Assembly (NCBI GenBank): GCA_954871525.1
Contig: OX940863.1
Coordinates: 24,068,001-24,132,000, forward strand
Length of the DNA stretch: 64,000 bases
Source: Parietaria judaica
Lineage: Eukaryota > Streptophyta > Magnoliopsida > Rosales > Urticaceae
Direction of reading: 5' to 3'
Every line of letters begins with the position of its first letter. Positions within the stretch are counted from its first letter, which is position 1. Below the pieces are notes generated by a model, which worked only from the letters and a program-made list of their open reading frames with translations, made no database searches and was not told where the DNA came from. A program made the position numbers and the translations under genes. Below are positions 1 through 11,548 of the stretch, piece after piece.

Positions 1-879
1 CATAATATTACTGACTGAGTCAAGGAGGAAAATGCAATAAGAGGCAATACGGTAAAAACCGCCTGCTCATGTGTGAGTCATCAAGTGAAAGAATAATAAC
101 CCGAATTTAATTGTATCAATGGACACCCTGCTGTTATAAAGGGAATAATATATACCGTATCACTAAAGAGTGCAGCCTCGGGTCTATAGTGGAATCACTT
201 CGAGGTTTGACGAACAACTAGCAGTTCGTTGTAGCTTAAGTGATACGGGTCCATGGTCCCCAGGATAGCTCCGCAACGGATGATACGTACATGATTAAAA
301 TACATTCTGGATAATTTTTAATCATTTGGCTTGACTTATAAAACTTAAAGTCTTTGGTAGACATCAGATAGTTTTATCGTCAACGTGGAAAAAGTACCAT
401 ATTTTGGTACACGAAATTAACTGATAAAAGAAAGTTAGAATTTAGATTTTCTATCAGTACCATATTGTTGGAAATTAAATTCTAAGCAACTTTACTTTTC
501 GAACCAAGTCATTTCGACTTACGGTTTGTGATTTATGGATTTTCAAAGTTTGTGCTCGGTTCGATAAACTATGAAATTAAATCACATGTCACGAATTTAT
601 ATGATGGTGTGGCACCATGACATTTTAATGTGTGATATTGAGATCAGGAATTATTAATATAATTTAATTATTTTGATTTAATTATTAATATCTAATTAAT
701 AATTAATTAATAATTAATAGATTTATATTAATAAATAAAAATATATATTTATATATATTTAAATGTTTAAATTCGAATTAGGGTTTCATGATAGGAAACC
801 CTAGCTAATTCGAATAGTATGATTTGTTCTTTCCATATTTGCGGCATAAGTACCAAATGTTTTTGGTATTTTAGCAAAT

Positions 880-1575
880 TTCTAAAATCAATTAATCCAT
901 TGGATCGGTTATGATTTAATATCAACCGTTGGACTAAGATAATTGATTTCAACCCTAATAATAATTCGAAATTGGTAGCTTGGTAATCATGCTTAGGTAT
1001 TTCGAATTTCGGTTAATTAATTATATCCGTTGGATCGGTTTTAAGATTTAATCTTTACCGTCGGATTAGAAATTAATTAATAATATATATCACATATAAT
1101 TCGAAAAAATATAAGGATAAGAATCCGAATTAGGGTTTTGATAAAACCTTAGGATATTTGATTTTATCCCTCATTGATTTGATCCATTGGATTGGCTTTA
1201 GATTTATCTCAACCATTGGATCTAGATAATCATAAAATTCGAATTTATTATATATATATATAATTCGAATAACATAAGGATAAGAATTTGAATTAGGGTT
1301 TTGTTAAAACCCTAGAGTATTTGATTTTATCCCTAATTGATTTGATCCATTGGATTGGTTTACGATTTATTTTTAACCATTGGATCTAGATAATCATTAA
1401 AGAATTCGAATTTTATTATATATGAATATATATAATTCAAATTTAATAAATATGAAGATAAGATTAAATATTTTGATCTTATCATGTATTTAATATTTAA
1501 TTAAATCCCTAATTAATTATATCCATTGGATTTAGATGAGATTAAATCTGGACCATTAGATTATAATAATTAATT
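880..1575 (+). repeat. Five degenerate tandem units in the LTR U3
   Basis: A recurring core of the form tccattggatcggtt followed 20-30 bases later by accgttggat recurs near 897, 1025, 1183, 1347 and 1521, spaced about 130-165 bp. The units also share the flanking phrases attcgaattagggtttt and gattttatccct. They lie upstream of the TATA box, where LTR enhancer repeats are commonly found; an enhancer role is inference. Confidence 0.55.
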
Positions 1576-1640
1576 ATATTTAATTATATAAATTCGAAAA
1601 TTAGGGAGAGAATATCTCCAATTCGGTTACAGTCTGAGCC

Positions 1641-1650
1641 TATAAATAGG
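1641..1650 (+). promoter_or_regulatory. TATA box of the LTR
   Basis: TATAAATAGG is followed about 30 bases later by a pyrimidine-rich leader (ctctccctctctctct), as in plant LTR promoters. Confidence 0.45.
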
Positions 1651-2228
1651 AGGCTCATTCTACACATTTTTCACATCTTCCCCAGAGCAAAAACTCGAGC
1701 TCTCCCTCTCTCTCTAGTGTCTGCGAGTTTTCTGCTTCTGATCTCTTTTCTGGTTCGGCTTAGTGAGACGTTGTTCTCCGGAAGCTTCAAAAGAACCTCA
1801 GTTAAAGTTTTTGCGACGGAGTCCTGCCGGCGAAGCCCATGCTTCGGTACGAGGAATCCAGGAGAATATCCCGGAAGATCACGGGTGTTTCCCTCAGCAC
1901 CGGCGGAGCCCTGCCGAACTTCAGAGTCCGCAGCCAGAAACGTCAACCGAGGTACGACCTTATGCATTGGGTTAATAAATGCAAACATTTACCGCTTTCT
2001 ATTTATTTCTTATTTCAACTATGATATTAATAATGAGTTGTGAATATTAAATATGTAATATTTATCGGATCTTGTTAAAATGGTTATTACCCGATATCCG
2101 TGCCGTTAGTCCGATAACAAGTTTTCCGCTTTAAAATAATTTTTAAATGTTACCGGAACGGCTCGGAGGCGATTTTCGGCGTAATGGAATCGGGATTCAA
2201 ACCCTTATGGTGGTTTCCACTCCCAACA

Positions 2229-3713
2229 TTGACAACTCTAGGATCGAGCTTTGATCGATTTTGTTTGTGAACATGGACAAAGGCGGAACACCCGAAGACA
2301 TTTTTGGGTAGGTCGGAGGAGAAGGATAAGAGATGTGGATGAATTTCGCTGAGGACTTGACGAGGAGGTAAGAATTTCAGGACACTACTCGGCATACGGT
2401 TAATGAGGTATGTCGCTGTGAGAATTGCATCACCCCAAAAATGTTTTGGGACAGATTTTGCAAACATGATGGATCGAGCGACTTCGAGGATGTGCCTGTT
2501 TTTCCGCTCAGCAATACCGTTTTGCTTGGAGTGTCCACACATGAGCTTATGTGGACGATTCATTTTTCAGTCAAGTACGGAGAGAGAGTTAGATTGAAGT
2601 AATCCCGTGTGTTGTCCGTATCGAGAACTTGCACACGGGTATCGAATTGAGCCTCAACCATGGAGTATAAATATTTGAAGATTGGAGCAGCTTCAGTTTT
2701 GTCTTTCATGAGAAATGACCACGTCATTCGAGTGTGATCATTGATAAACGTAATAAACCACCTAGCGCCACTTGTATGGCGTACCCTTGAGGGTCCCCAT
2801 ACATCGCTCTGAATCACAGAGAAATGTTTAGATGATTTATAGTCAATTGCATGAAAGGAACTGCTTGTATGTTTAGCGAATTAGCATACTTGACATTGTT
2901 ATGATGAAGATTTTTTCTTAATAAACCAGTTTGGGTACACTTTTTCAAGGTATTGAAAACTAGGATGACCAAGACGTTAGTGCCACAACATAACTTGATC
3001 TTCTACAGGAACATTGTTCGAAAGAGTTATAATGTTGGATGACACATGACTTTGGTTAGGGGTTTGAGATTGGTGGCATTGAAAATTTGTGTCGTCTAAC
3101 ATGTAGAAGCCTTCACGCATCTCACCTCGGCCAATTTCCTTTCCGGAACCCAACACCTGAAAATCACAAAAAATGGCAAAGAAACGGACCATGCACTTAG
3201 CATCACGAGTAAGTTTACTAACGGAAATAAGGTTGCACCAGATCTTTGAAACAAAGAGGACAGATTGGATAAAAATGTCCTCTGATATTCGAACTGATCC
3301 CATTCCTACAACCGGTATAAATGTCTCGTCAGCGGTCCTTACGGTGGAATCACCCGTAATTTTCCTGAATGTGATAAAATAGCTTCGATCCCCTGTCATG
3401 TGATCTGATGCACCTCAATCAATGATCCAGGTTTTCGGTCGCCGGATTTGAACAAGACGATCGGACGTCAAGCTAGTATGAGCATGAGTAGTGGTTGGCA
3501 TATGAACACTTGGATTTAATACAGGCTCAGACTTTGATCGGGCATCGACCATTTTCACGAGATCTTTAAACTTATTTGCAAGTCGATTGAAGTCGTCAAT
3601 TTCCAACATTGATAAATATGTGCAATTTGTTGGTTTGCCGTGTAATTTCCAACATTGGGGTCTCCAATGACCATGAACATTGCAATGATCACACCAAGGT
3701 CGTCCCCGACGTG
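2229..3713 (-). pseudogene. Ty1/Copia gag-pol relic (zinc knuckle to integrase)
   Basis: Read from high to low coordinates the minus strand shows, in Copia order: a CCHC zinc knuckle (CDHCNVHGHWRPQC, about 3650-3700), a spacer and protease-like stretch (MTGDRSYFITF, near 3399), GAG-pre-integrase (ending VMLWH near 2977), then integrase with IQSDVWGP, DNTRDYF and KQNGIAERKNRH, and the post-integrase phrase FGCSAFVHVH. The pieces sit in several frames split by stops at about 2817-2977 and 3399-3415, so it is dead. Reverse transcriptase and RNase H are absent: the frame is cut at 2228 by another LTR. Gag upstream of the knuckle is interrupted by a hAT MITE at 3714. Confidence 0.9.
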
Positions 3714-4018
3714 CAGGGCCGTTCCTGAGGGTATACATGGTAGGCGGCCGCCTACAATGTATTAGTAAATTGGGGGCCCATGTGGAAGGAAAAAAATATA
3801 TTGTGTCCACATTTTAAAATTAAAATTGGGCTTTGGGCTTGATTTTTTTTTATTTTTTTTATGGATGCTTAATATTAAATTGGGCCTAATTTAGTATTAA
3901 TTCAGCCTATTATTGTTTAGGTTTTAATAGTTTTTATTTTTAATTTATATTATTTTTACAATAGGGGGCCCAAAATCAGTGTTCGCCTAGGGCCCCGACA
4001 AACTCAGGGATGGCCCTG
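3714..4018. mobile_element. Non-autonomous hAT MITE, 305 bp
   Basis: Imperfect terminal inverted repeats begin CAGGGCCGTTCCTGAG on the left and end CTCAGGGATGGCCCTG on the right. They are flanked by an 8-bp target duplication with one mismatch (ccgacgtg at 3706-3713, ccgatgtg at 4019-4026). The 8-bp duplication and CAGGG termini are hAT hallmarks. The interior is AT-rich with GGGGGCCC blocks and no coding capacity. It is inserted in the Copia gag relic, so it is younger than that relic. Confidence 0.85.
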
Positions 4019-4026
4019 CCGATGTG

Positions 4027-5404
4027 GTGTCAAAGAGGAGAGAGCGGGAGTAGAAGATTTAGCCCGATAAGACATAACGCAAGAGCTGGTCGTAGGAACA
4101 ATCAGGAAAAAATAAATTTTCTGGTTGTTGGGACACAATTTTTCGTGTGGGCACAAACAGAAAAATTAAGGACTTTTCTGGGTGTTCAGGATATAAAAAA
4201 CAGAAGTACCCACATCCAGAAGGGTCACACAGAACAAGGAAATAACCCCTTTTCCCTTTTTTTCTTTCTTTGCTGATACTCTGTGGGACCCACCCAAAAG
4301 TAATTTGGGTGTGGTTTTTGAAGGAGCAGAGAGAACCTTGCTCCAAAGTAGAGGTTCTGGGTTCAATCCCCACATGCAGCAGAGCTGCCTTAAAAAAAAA
4401 GAACCTTCCTCGAAGAAGCTTCGCCGTACGGAGCTGAAATGGGTCGCCGGAAGAAGCGACTGAAATGACGCCGGAGAAGACGCTAAGGACGCTGGTTGAT
4501 GAAGCTAAAGATGGCGGAGGTCGTGTGGAGGGCTGAGTTTCGCGAACAAAGGAGATGCTCGTGAAGATGGCCGACGGGTCAGAGCTCGTCGCCGGAGAAG
4601 AGCAAGATGCGTCGCAGATCCGCGACCGCCGGAGATTTGCCGAACAAGCAGGATCGCTCGCAGCAGAGACTAACTGGAAAGGCTCGTCGGAGTTAATGAG
4701 GTCGCCGGAGGAACGCCGACGCTGGAGATGAGAGGGTTGAATCGAGAGAGATTTCTGGAGAGAACCTAGCGTGAAGGAGCTGCGAACTGGAGAACGTTGG
4801 AGATGACCGGCGGAGCTGCAGATCGTTTGAGGCTTGCAGCGGAGAAGACTTCGCAGAGGCGAAGGGAGAGCTGGACGGAGCTTTGCCGGAGAGAGTGTGA
4901 GACAGAGATCGCCAGAAGGGCTGGATTTGGCAGGTCTTGAGAACACACAGAGAGGGAGAACACCGAAGCTGGGTTCGCCGAAGAGGTGCGAGTCGGGAAG
5001 CTGTGTTGCCGAGGAAGGTTCGCTGGAGGTCTGGTTTTCCAGATTTGAGGGCGATGCGAGATTCGCACTGAAATTTTGCCTCAGATCGGAGATTCGCAAA
5101 TGGAAGAGGCTTCGCCGGAAATTGCCGGAACTGGTTGCAGGTTCGCGCGAGGAGAAGAAAGCTCGGAAGGAGATTAGCGAGCTCCATAAGCTCGCTGAAT
5201 GAGGTCGCCGGAGGAGACGATGGTCGCGTTCGCCTGAGAAGCAGCGGAGGAAGACGACCTAGAGAATCGCCGAGCGGGAAAAGCTCGCGAGGATTCCGGA
5301 GGAATGCCGGAGAAGCACGCGTCACCGGAGAGTTCGCCGGAGAAGAACGTCCGACGGGAAAAAGGCGGCGACGGTGGCTAGGGTTTTGACTTTTCCCCTT
5401 TGTG
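4027..5404 (-). other. Retroelement interior, purine-rich, unresolved
   Basis: This stretch lies between the hAT MITE and a Copia-type primer-binding site and is probably non-coding or gag-side retroelement DNA. From about 4400 to 5390 it is a purine-rich, cgccgga-repeating sequence that leaves long open frames on both strands but with low-complexity Ser/Pro/Leu translations, so I do not call a gene. A Pol III B-box-like string (gggttcaatcccc, about 4358-4370) followed by an A9 run suggests a SINE scrap. tgttgggacacaattttt at 4129 resembles an LTR end, but no partner was found. Confidence 0.4.
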
Positions 5405-5416
5405 GCTCTGATACCA
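5405..5416 (-). other. Copia primer-binding site (initiator Met-tRNA)
   Basis: On the minus strand this reads TGGTATCAGAGC, the classical plant Copia minus-strand primer site complementary to the 3' end of tRNA-iMet. It directly follows a sequence ending ...TTTTCACA (5417 onward), the expected end of a 5' LTR. Confidence 0.75.
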
Positions 5417-5547
5417 TGTGAAAATAGGATTGGGAAAGTGATTTTCTCATTGATTGAATTGGGTATTTACAACCCTAATTATAAGAAAGTAAATTGTGGT
5501 AAAAGTACCACAAAGATGAAACTAGAGCAACTATACATTATTCAACA
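5417..5547 (-). repeat. Short LTR-like segment next to the PBS
   Basis: In minus orientation it begins TGTTGAATAATG and ends TTTTCACA, abutting the primer-binding site: a 131-bp LTR of TRIM-like size. No second copy was found in the window, so the element is truncated or its other LTR has diverged. Confidence 0.4.
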
Positions 5548-5598
5548 AAAGTCTCAAGGACGGCTCGCTTCTTCGGCACCATTGCACAGAAGCGAGTG

Positions 5599-5610
5599 GC
5601 TCTGATATCA
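5599..5610 (-). other. Second Copia primer-binding site (one mismatch)
   Basis: The minus strand reads TGATATCAGAGC, one base from the consensus primer site, preceded by CTACATCA-GT. A short frame starting MVPKKRAV follows it and is cut at 5547 by the short LTR. I infer that this is the 5' end of the older host Copia, interrupted by the element whose PBS is at 5405. LTR-like AT-rich sequence continues from 5613 to roughly 6050. Confidence 0.5.
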
Positions 5611-5612
5611 AC

Positions 5613-8600
5613 TGATGTAGAGCGGGCTACGAAGAACACAAGAACACGTCTATGCGAGGATAAAACTCGGCTTTTTCTCAAGCATGGATCTCGATATTTT
5701 CATTCAACCTAAACTGACCATAAAAAAAACGTGAACCAGCCCTATAAAAGGCTTAGGGTTTAAACTGATTTTAAGAAAATAGGAACTAACCCTATTATCT
5801 CTCTAATTAAAATAAAAAGAAACAATAAATAAACTTAAATAAACTTAAATAAAATAATAAATATAAAGCAACCGATCGGTATCAATAGTATAAAAGGCAT
5901 AAAATTTGCTTCGAGGTACTTTTGTTTCGTCGTGAGGGCTATATAAAGTTATTGTTTGACCTTCAACTATTTCTTATCGACGAGCAATTCTTGATCTAAT
6001 TCTTTTTCGAACTTCTAAGACTCGTTCTCCTCACGTTATGTATTTTAAATTATACATTTCAACCTGCATTTTCAATGAATCAATAATTTTATTTCACATC
6101 GTTTAAAAACGGATTTCCCGACCTAATTTTTCGTGTCCTGACCCGAGTTGGGTCGCGTCTTTCTCTTTTATTGGACTTGTAGTTTGCTTAAGACTTGGAA
6201 TATGTTTGCCTTTTCCAAATTAGTTATAGAATCAAATAACACTCCAACAAAATAGGTATATGTTTGCCTTTTCCAAATTAGTTAAGGTTGTTACTTTTAT
6301 TACTAGGCGTTATGTAATTCGGTATTTTATATATCGTACAATAGGTTTATTTATATTTATAATATAAAGTTTCATGGTGACCAATTAAAGCGCCAATTGT
6401 GCTGATAGTTTGGTATACTAGTCGAGTCAAGTATAAGACAGCATATAATGATAAAAAATGAGGTTGAACACATCTAATAAACCAACTTTTCTAGCTGTTG
6501 AGAGAGACCTTTCTCAAGAAATATATGCAATATTAAAGAAAAGTTATATATATAATGATATATTTGGGTCACACCAAGGTGCTTCTAGGCCAACACAATG
6601 CTAAATTACTAGTATACTCTCTATTGAGGTGCTATAGCATAAGGATCTGAAATTTTTATTATATTATTAAAATATTAATTTATCGAGTATTAATTAAATA
6701 TAATAATTTAAATATATTAATATAATATAAGTTACATAAAATAAGACCCAACGTGGCTTTGTTGCTAAGAATGTGATTAGAGAACTCAACTTATCCTAAT
6801 TTAATTTTATTGGATGATGAAAAAGACCTAACTAACTCATAAATGACCAAAAGCAATTGAGCACTGAAAATTAGGTTTTTTTTTTTTTTTTTTTCCTTTC
6901 TAGCTACCTTCCTTTTTTTTCTTTCTTTCTTTTCTTTTCTTCTATAAATAATAAATTTAATTTCAAATATACGGCTTCAACTTTAAAGAGAAGTAAATAA
7001 TAGTAGAAAGTAACAATTCATAACATTTTTTTTACCTGGTCCTCGTACTTCTCGTGATATGGCATCTTTGTTCTGTTGTCATATCTCTTTGAAGAATTTG
7101 CACAATTATTAATGTTAAATAGTATTACTTTCGTCTTTATGTGAATACTACTTTTTTTGATGTCTCACCATCAATACGTACCTCTTTGATAAGCTCGAGA
7201 ATATAATGTCCAATACATTCATAGTGGAGATACCATATCTCAATTGATTGTGATACCATTATATCTAATCCTATGTATTTTTTTTTATTTTTTTTTTCAT
7301 TTATGTGACGATTAATTAGATCATTTACCACAATAAATAACAGTAATCTCTCTCTCTCTATAAGTCATAGTTTCATTTCTTAATTTATAGCAAAATTCCA
7401 TGAAACACCTCTTAATTAATCTTCAAAATAATCATCCGAATAATGCTAAGGGTTTTCGAGATCATCTAAATTTAAGCGAAAAGTCATGTATTCAAATTCC
7501 ATTTGTAAAAATCGAACTACTTTAATCACATAGATGTGTACGGTCTGTGTTTTCCCGTTAATTTTTTGCTAGTTGGTTTATAATGATGTTCATCGTATTT
7601 TTATTCACCATGTATTTTCATAATAAAAAGTGTGTAAAACTAAAATGTTATATTTTTATTTTTAATTAAAATGTTAAATAAATTTGATGGCACTTTATTG
7701 TAAACAAACAAAAAGACAATATGGAGATGAAAAACACAAACTTATACACACGTTGATGCAACATGTAATACTTTGGCCTTTACATAATAAACTTCAACTT
7801 GAATATTTTAGGATTTTTTTATACCTAAATTCCCATAACTTAAAACAAAATAGCAAAGCAAAATGAAAATATATAGTAGTTCGCAATTCGCTACAAATTC
7901 GAGAGGTATATATATAAATATATATATATGTCTATTCACTGCTTGCAAGAATGATCGGTTATAATCTTCACCGTCACCGGAGTTATTCGAATTATTCCCC
8001 TCTATCTCTAATTTTGTGCTACACACCATAACGCCGCCGGCCAATGCCATATAGGAGAAAATTACCTAAGACAACAACAATACATCATATTAAAAGTCTA
8101 AAATACCATTCGGTACATAATTCTCTAAGTAAAAATTTGTTCAATCCGCTTTGATAATTCTTCGCCGAGTCTTGGTCGCGTGTCCGGAATTAATTCAGCT
8201 TTACATTCAGTGGAATAGTTCGATCGACGCTTTAATCTCTTAAAGATAATAGACGATAATTTAGTGATGCGATGACTATGGGAATATATATATTATATAT
8301 ATATATATATAACAATAATATCTTTTGAGAATATAAAAATTGCCAGTTGGTCACGTGGTGGGTACAAATACAATACAAACAACACTTTGTCTAGCTTGCT
8401 AATATTCATGGATCGAGCAATTCCATTTCTTTATATTCGTTTTTCCATGACAATTAGTCAAATAACTACACTGCTCTCTGACACTCGATGCTTGTCACTT
8501 TGTATTTTACCACACACTCCTCTCTCACAATATTAATATCGATCTATATATATTGACCAATCTCCCATTCAGTTTCACACCCCAATATACATTACATACT

Positions 8601-8973
8601 GGTAAATATATACTACACATAATTATATAATATATATCGTTTCCATGATCAGATCAGGCATGTTCAGACCAACCCAACAAAGAGATATTATATATAATCT
8701 AGGGAATTTTTATTTTTATATACTCTCAATATTTATATACTTTCCGAAACAGTCAAAATGTACTTTCAATGTCCAAGTAGAAATTGCTACAATAATATTA
8801 AAAACCAATTAAATCACATTTGTGAATAATTGGTGAATTTTATATATTAAAAATCATATGATGATCACAACTTATATAAGTAGACGTTGAAAATACATTT
8901 TAGTTGTTTCAAAGACTAGTAGATGATATAGTTATGCTAAAATGTATATTTAAGAGCGTGTAAAAGAAAAATT

Positions 8974-8975
<2 letters not shown>
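5613..8975. other. Intergenic, AT-rich, no gene seen
   Basis: The first ~450 bp are probably the rest of a Copia LTR. A 27-bp phrase (atatgtttgccttttccaaa and following) occurs twice, near 6198 and 6258. Poly-T and pyrimidine runs lie at 6873-6940 and short (TA)n tracts at 7905-7930 and 8283-8312. No open frame longer than about 80 codons looks like a protein. Confidence 0.5.

Positions 8976-9049
<74 letters not shown>
8976..9049. repeat. (TA)37 microsatellite
   Basis: It is an uninterrupted 74-bp TA tract. Its last T is also the first base of the complemented stop codon of the minus-strand cysteine-rich gene, so the tract forms the start of that gene's 3' UTR. Confidence 0.95.
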
Positions 9050-9051
<2 letters not shown>

Positions 9052-9484
9052 AGAGTGGCAAGAAGTGCAGTTGCAAGTCTTGGGGACGAAGGCGCAGACG
9101 CCGAAGGGCTTGTTTGGCAGCTGGCAGTCAATGCCGAAGCAGCACGGCATCGACACGCACGTGGCGCCCGCGCAGCACTTGCACAGCAGGCACAGCTGGA
9201 ACGGCGCCAGCTTCCGCCTCGCGCTGTCGCCGCCGCTACTCAAATCCATCGTCCGGTACTCTGTGGGGCCCACCGGAATCATCGTCTCCGCCGCTGCATG
9301 GGATGGTAATAGCCCAATAAGGCCTATATATAAACACATATACACGTGTGTACATATATATATACATATACAAATTTATAGAGATGTGATTAGGGGTTGT
9401 ACCTGGAAGAACTGTGATGGGCAATAATTGGAAAGTGAAGAGGAGCAACAAAAGGGCTTGTTTTGTGAGAGTAGAGTTATTCAT
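9049..9484 (-). CDS. Small secreted 12-cysteine protein (DUF7866-like)
   Basis: Two exons: 9484-9403 and 9293-9049, joined across a 109-bp GT-AG intron in phase 1 (donor ccag|gtacaa, acceptor atgcag|cgg), giving 108 residues. The ATG at 9484 opens a typical signal peptide (MNNSTLTK followed by LLLLLFTFQLLP, residues 1-27). The mature part has a charged linker, then 12 cysteines in the pattern CLLCKCC-CVSMPCC-C-C-CNC-C near the C-terminus, with PNKPFGVC and KTCNC motifs. This resembles a plant-wide family of uncharacterised secreted proteins that I recall as DUF7866; the family number is from memory. Cysteine content and secretion suggest an apoplastic disulfide-bonded peptide. The function is unknown. 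A TATA-like tatatatgg lies about 110 bp upstream (9592-9600). Confidence 0.82.
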
Positions 9485-9854
9485 TTCTTGAGAGAGAGGT
9501 TTTGGGTGGTGAGAAAGTGTTGAAGAAGAGATTTTTGTATGTGTGAGAAATGGAAGGATATATTATTGGCCCCTCATGGCTTTCTTTCTTCCATATATAA
9601 TGTTTTTGTGTGTATATATAAGGACAACCAAAAGTTTGGCATCTAGGGTGTAAGATAATTTTTTGGTAAGATCCGACCCGATTCTGTTCCATCGGGTCAA
9701 CGTGTGAAAGAGTAATTACCATCGACTTTATTAGAGAATATTGTGTTTTTATGAGTGATAGAGGAGGGTAATATATATAGGGTTAATTGTGGTAAATATA
9801 TATACCTAATTTTTGCCATGTGCTCCGTCGTGTACCCTAACTCAAAAATAGTAC
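9485..9854. other. Upstream region of the cysteine-rich gene
   Basis: It contains the TATA-like string at 9592-9600 on the minus strand and a second TA-rich stretch at 9611-9620. No other coding sequence was seen. Confidence 0.4.
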
Positions 9855-10069
9855 GTGAAAGTACCCAATGTGGCTGTTTTGTTGCAGACCAACAAATTTT
9901 GTCCAACACCGTTAGCGTTTTTAGGGTTATTTAGGGTTTTTAGGGTACCTTTACCTAAAAACCCTACTAACCCTAACAAAAAACCCTTTTAAAACCATTT
10001 TAAAAAATAAAAATAAAAACCCTAAATTTTGTTGGCTTGCAACAAAACAGCGACGTAGGGTACTTTCAC
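9855..10069. repeat. Fold-back element with 47-bp arms
   Basis: The left arm (9855-9901, gtgaaagtaccc...gttgcagaccaaca) is inverted at 10023-10069 (tgttggcttgcaac...gggtactttcac). The loop is rich in telomere-like ttagggtttttaggg and aaccctaac strings. It is a MITE-like hairpin with no coding capacity. The right arm is followed immediately by the element at 10071. Confidence 0.65.
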
Positions 10070-10070
10070 C

Positions 10071-10954
10071 CAAGGTTTAAAATACCGCTTGCCGTTTTCG
10101 TTTCGCATTTTCCGTTTTACGGATATGTCGCTTGCCTATGGGTATGTCGATGGGCAAATGGGAAAAAAAGGGCATGCCGCATACCGCATTTACCGCACTT
10201 TTCGCATGGACATACCGCATTTACCGCACTTTTCGCATGGATATTTTGTAAAAAATATTTGAGTATTTAAGCACGATATTTATATAGGTTCAAAACTACA
10301 TATTTAATAAATACAAGACATAATTGTATACAACAAAACACATTTGTAACTTAAATATGTAGGTGAAATGTATAATATTAAGTCACTTTATTAGTTTAAG
10401 TGTATAATATTAAGTCAAATTATTATGTGAAGTGAATATGTATGTTAATTAAGTGTGTAATATTAAGTGAATATGCATGTTAATTGTATAGGTATGTTAA
10501 CAAATTTAATATTAGTTGAAGTGTATAATATTAAATGAATATGTATATTAAGTGTATATGTATGTTAGGTGAAGTTAATATGTATGTTAAGTGTATAATA
10601 TTATTTGAAGTGTGTAATATTAAGTTAAATTATTAGGTGAAGTGTATGTGTATGTTAAGTGTGAATGTGTGATATTAGTTGAAAACAAAAAGTCCCACAT
10701 TGATAGATGACAAGAGTTTGGTGATGTTTATATACCAAATATTAGGGACAAGGGCTTGGGCCCTTAGGGTCATAGGATTTTGTGGATGGGGGAGGATTCA
10801 CACAAATGTTACACCACCACGCGCGCGCCGCCGCCGGCCGGACGTGTCGTTTCATTTTTCGCTTGGTAAAACGACAGCGAAACGAAAGGGTTGTCGTTCC
10901 GCAAATCACCGAAAAATGAAAATCGGTGCGATTTTCGCGATATTTCGCACCTTG
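10071..10954. mobile_element. TIR element with CAAGGT termini, 884 bp
   Basis: The left end CAAGGTTTAAAATACCGC pairs with the inverted right end CAAGGTGCGAAATATCGC. Both ends carry repeated cgcattt/cgcac phrases. The middle (about 10370-10680) is a degenerate array of aagtgtataatattaagt with tgtatgttaa. No convincing target duplication was found, so the superfamily is unassigned. A relative with the same termini lies at 32503-32685. Confidence 0.6.
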
Positions 10955-11189
10955 GTATAAATTAATTTTTGGATTATTACCAGTATATGTACTAATTCTT
11001 TTACTAACATCTGACTTATGTTTTATTTTTTTAGGGTATATATTCCAAAAGTTTTAAAATATACTCAAAGTCAACCTCTGTTAACAATTTCTTCTCTGGA
11101 CGTTAATTTTTGCCAAGTGTCACGCCCTTAATACATACATAATATCATTTATTGGCGACATAAGTAATTTATTTTAAGAAAAACCCATG
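10955..11189. other. Short AT-rich spacer, nothing recognised
   Basis: This is a spacer between two TIR-like elements, with no frame or repeat of note. Confidence 0.4.
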
Positions 11190-11439
11190 AAATGCCCAAA
11201 AACGACCTAAGGTTTAAGGGAATTGCCCATACTTCCAAACAATTCATTTATACCCATTTTAAAAATATTTTGGACAATATTAACCCCGATTTTAATTATA
11301 TTTATTTATTTTCGTTTTAATTATTTATTATATATTTTAATTTTCAAAATTAAATTAATTATCCTAAAATTTTGGTTGAAAACTTCCCCTATTAATTAGG
11401 TTATCATTTAATTTTGTTACTTTGACCCAAAAATTAAAT

Positions 11440-11458
11440 CTCTCTCTCTCTCATTCTC

Positions 11459-11546
<88 letters not shown>
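11440..11546. repeat. (TC)n microsatellite
   Basis: About 107 bp of TC repeat with two short interruptions near 11453 and 11461. It is followed by a GC-rich, CpG-dense island unlike the surrounding AT-rich DNA. Confidence 0.95.

Positions 11547-11548
<2 letters not shown>

Larger units (their letters stand above)
1..2228 (+). mobile_element. LTR-retrotransposon LTR, right end at 2228
   Basis: This AT-rich block ends in an LTR-like terminus (ccactcccaaca, last base 2228) that cuts abruptly into a minus-strand Copia integrase frame. It carries a plus-strand TATA box (1641-1650) and, downstream of it, a CT-rich leader, which is the layout of an LTR U3-R-U5. The left end is not resolved: TGTTGGAAATT at 466 looks like a Copia LTR start but has no polypurine tract before it and no matching target duplication with the bases after 2228. 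No protein domain was recognised. Insertion into the older Copia is inferred from the broken frame. Confidence 0.5.

Noticed and set aside
466..2228. Complete LTR from TGTTGG (466) to CCAACA (2228)
   Set aside because: The ends look right but the flanking 5-mers (catat-side and ttgac) do not match and no polypurine tract precedes 466, so only the right end is claimed.
4330..4385. tRNA gene suggested by gggttcaatcccc
   Set aside because: Only a B box is present; no cloverleaf or A box at the right distance, and an A run follows, so at best a SINE scrap.
4059..5325. Long open frames of 346 and 210 codons on the minus strand
   Set aside because: Translations are low-complexity Ser/Pro/Leu from a cgccgga-rich purine stretch, frames are open on both strands, and the region sits beside a Copia PBS. 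No domain seen.
9900..10020. Interstitial telomere repeats
   Set aside because: Ttagggtttttaggg and aaccctaac strings are irregular and lie in the loop of a fold-back element, not a TTTAGGG array.
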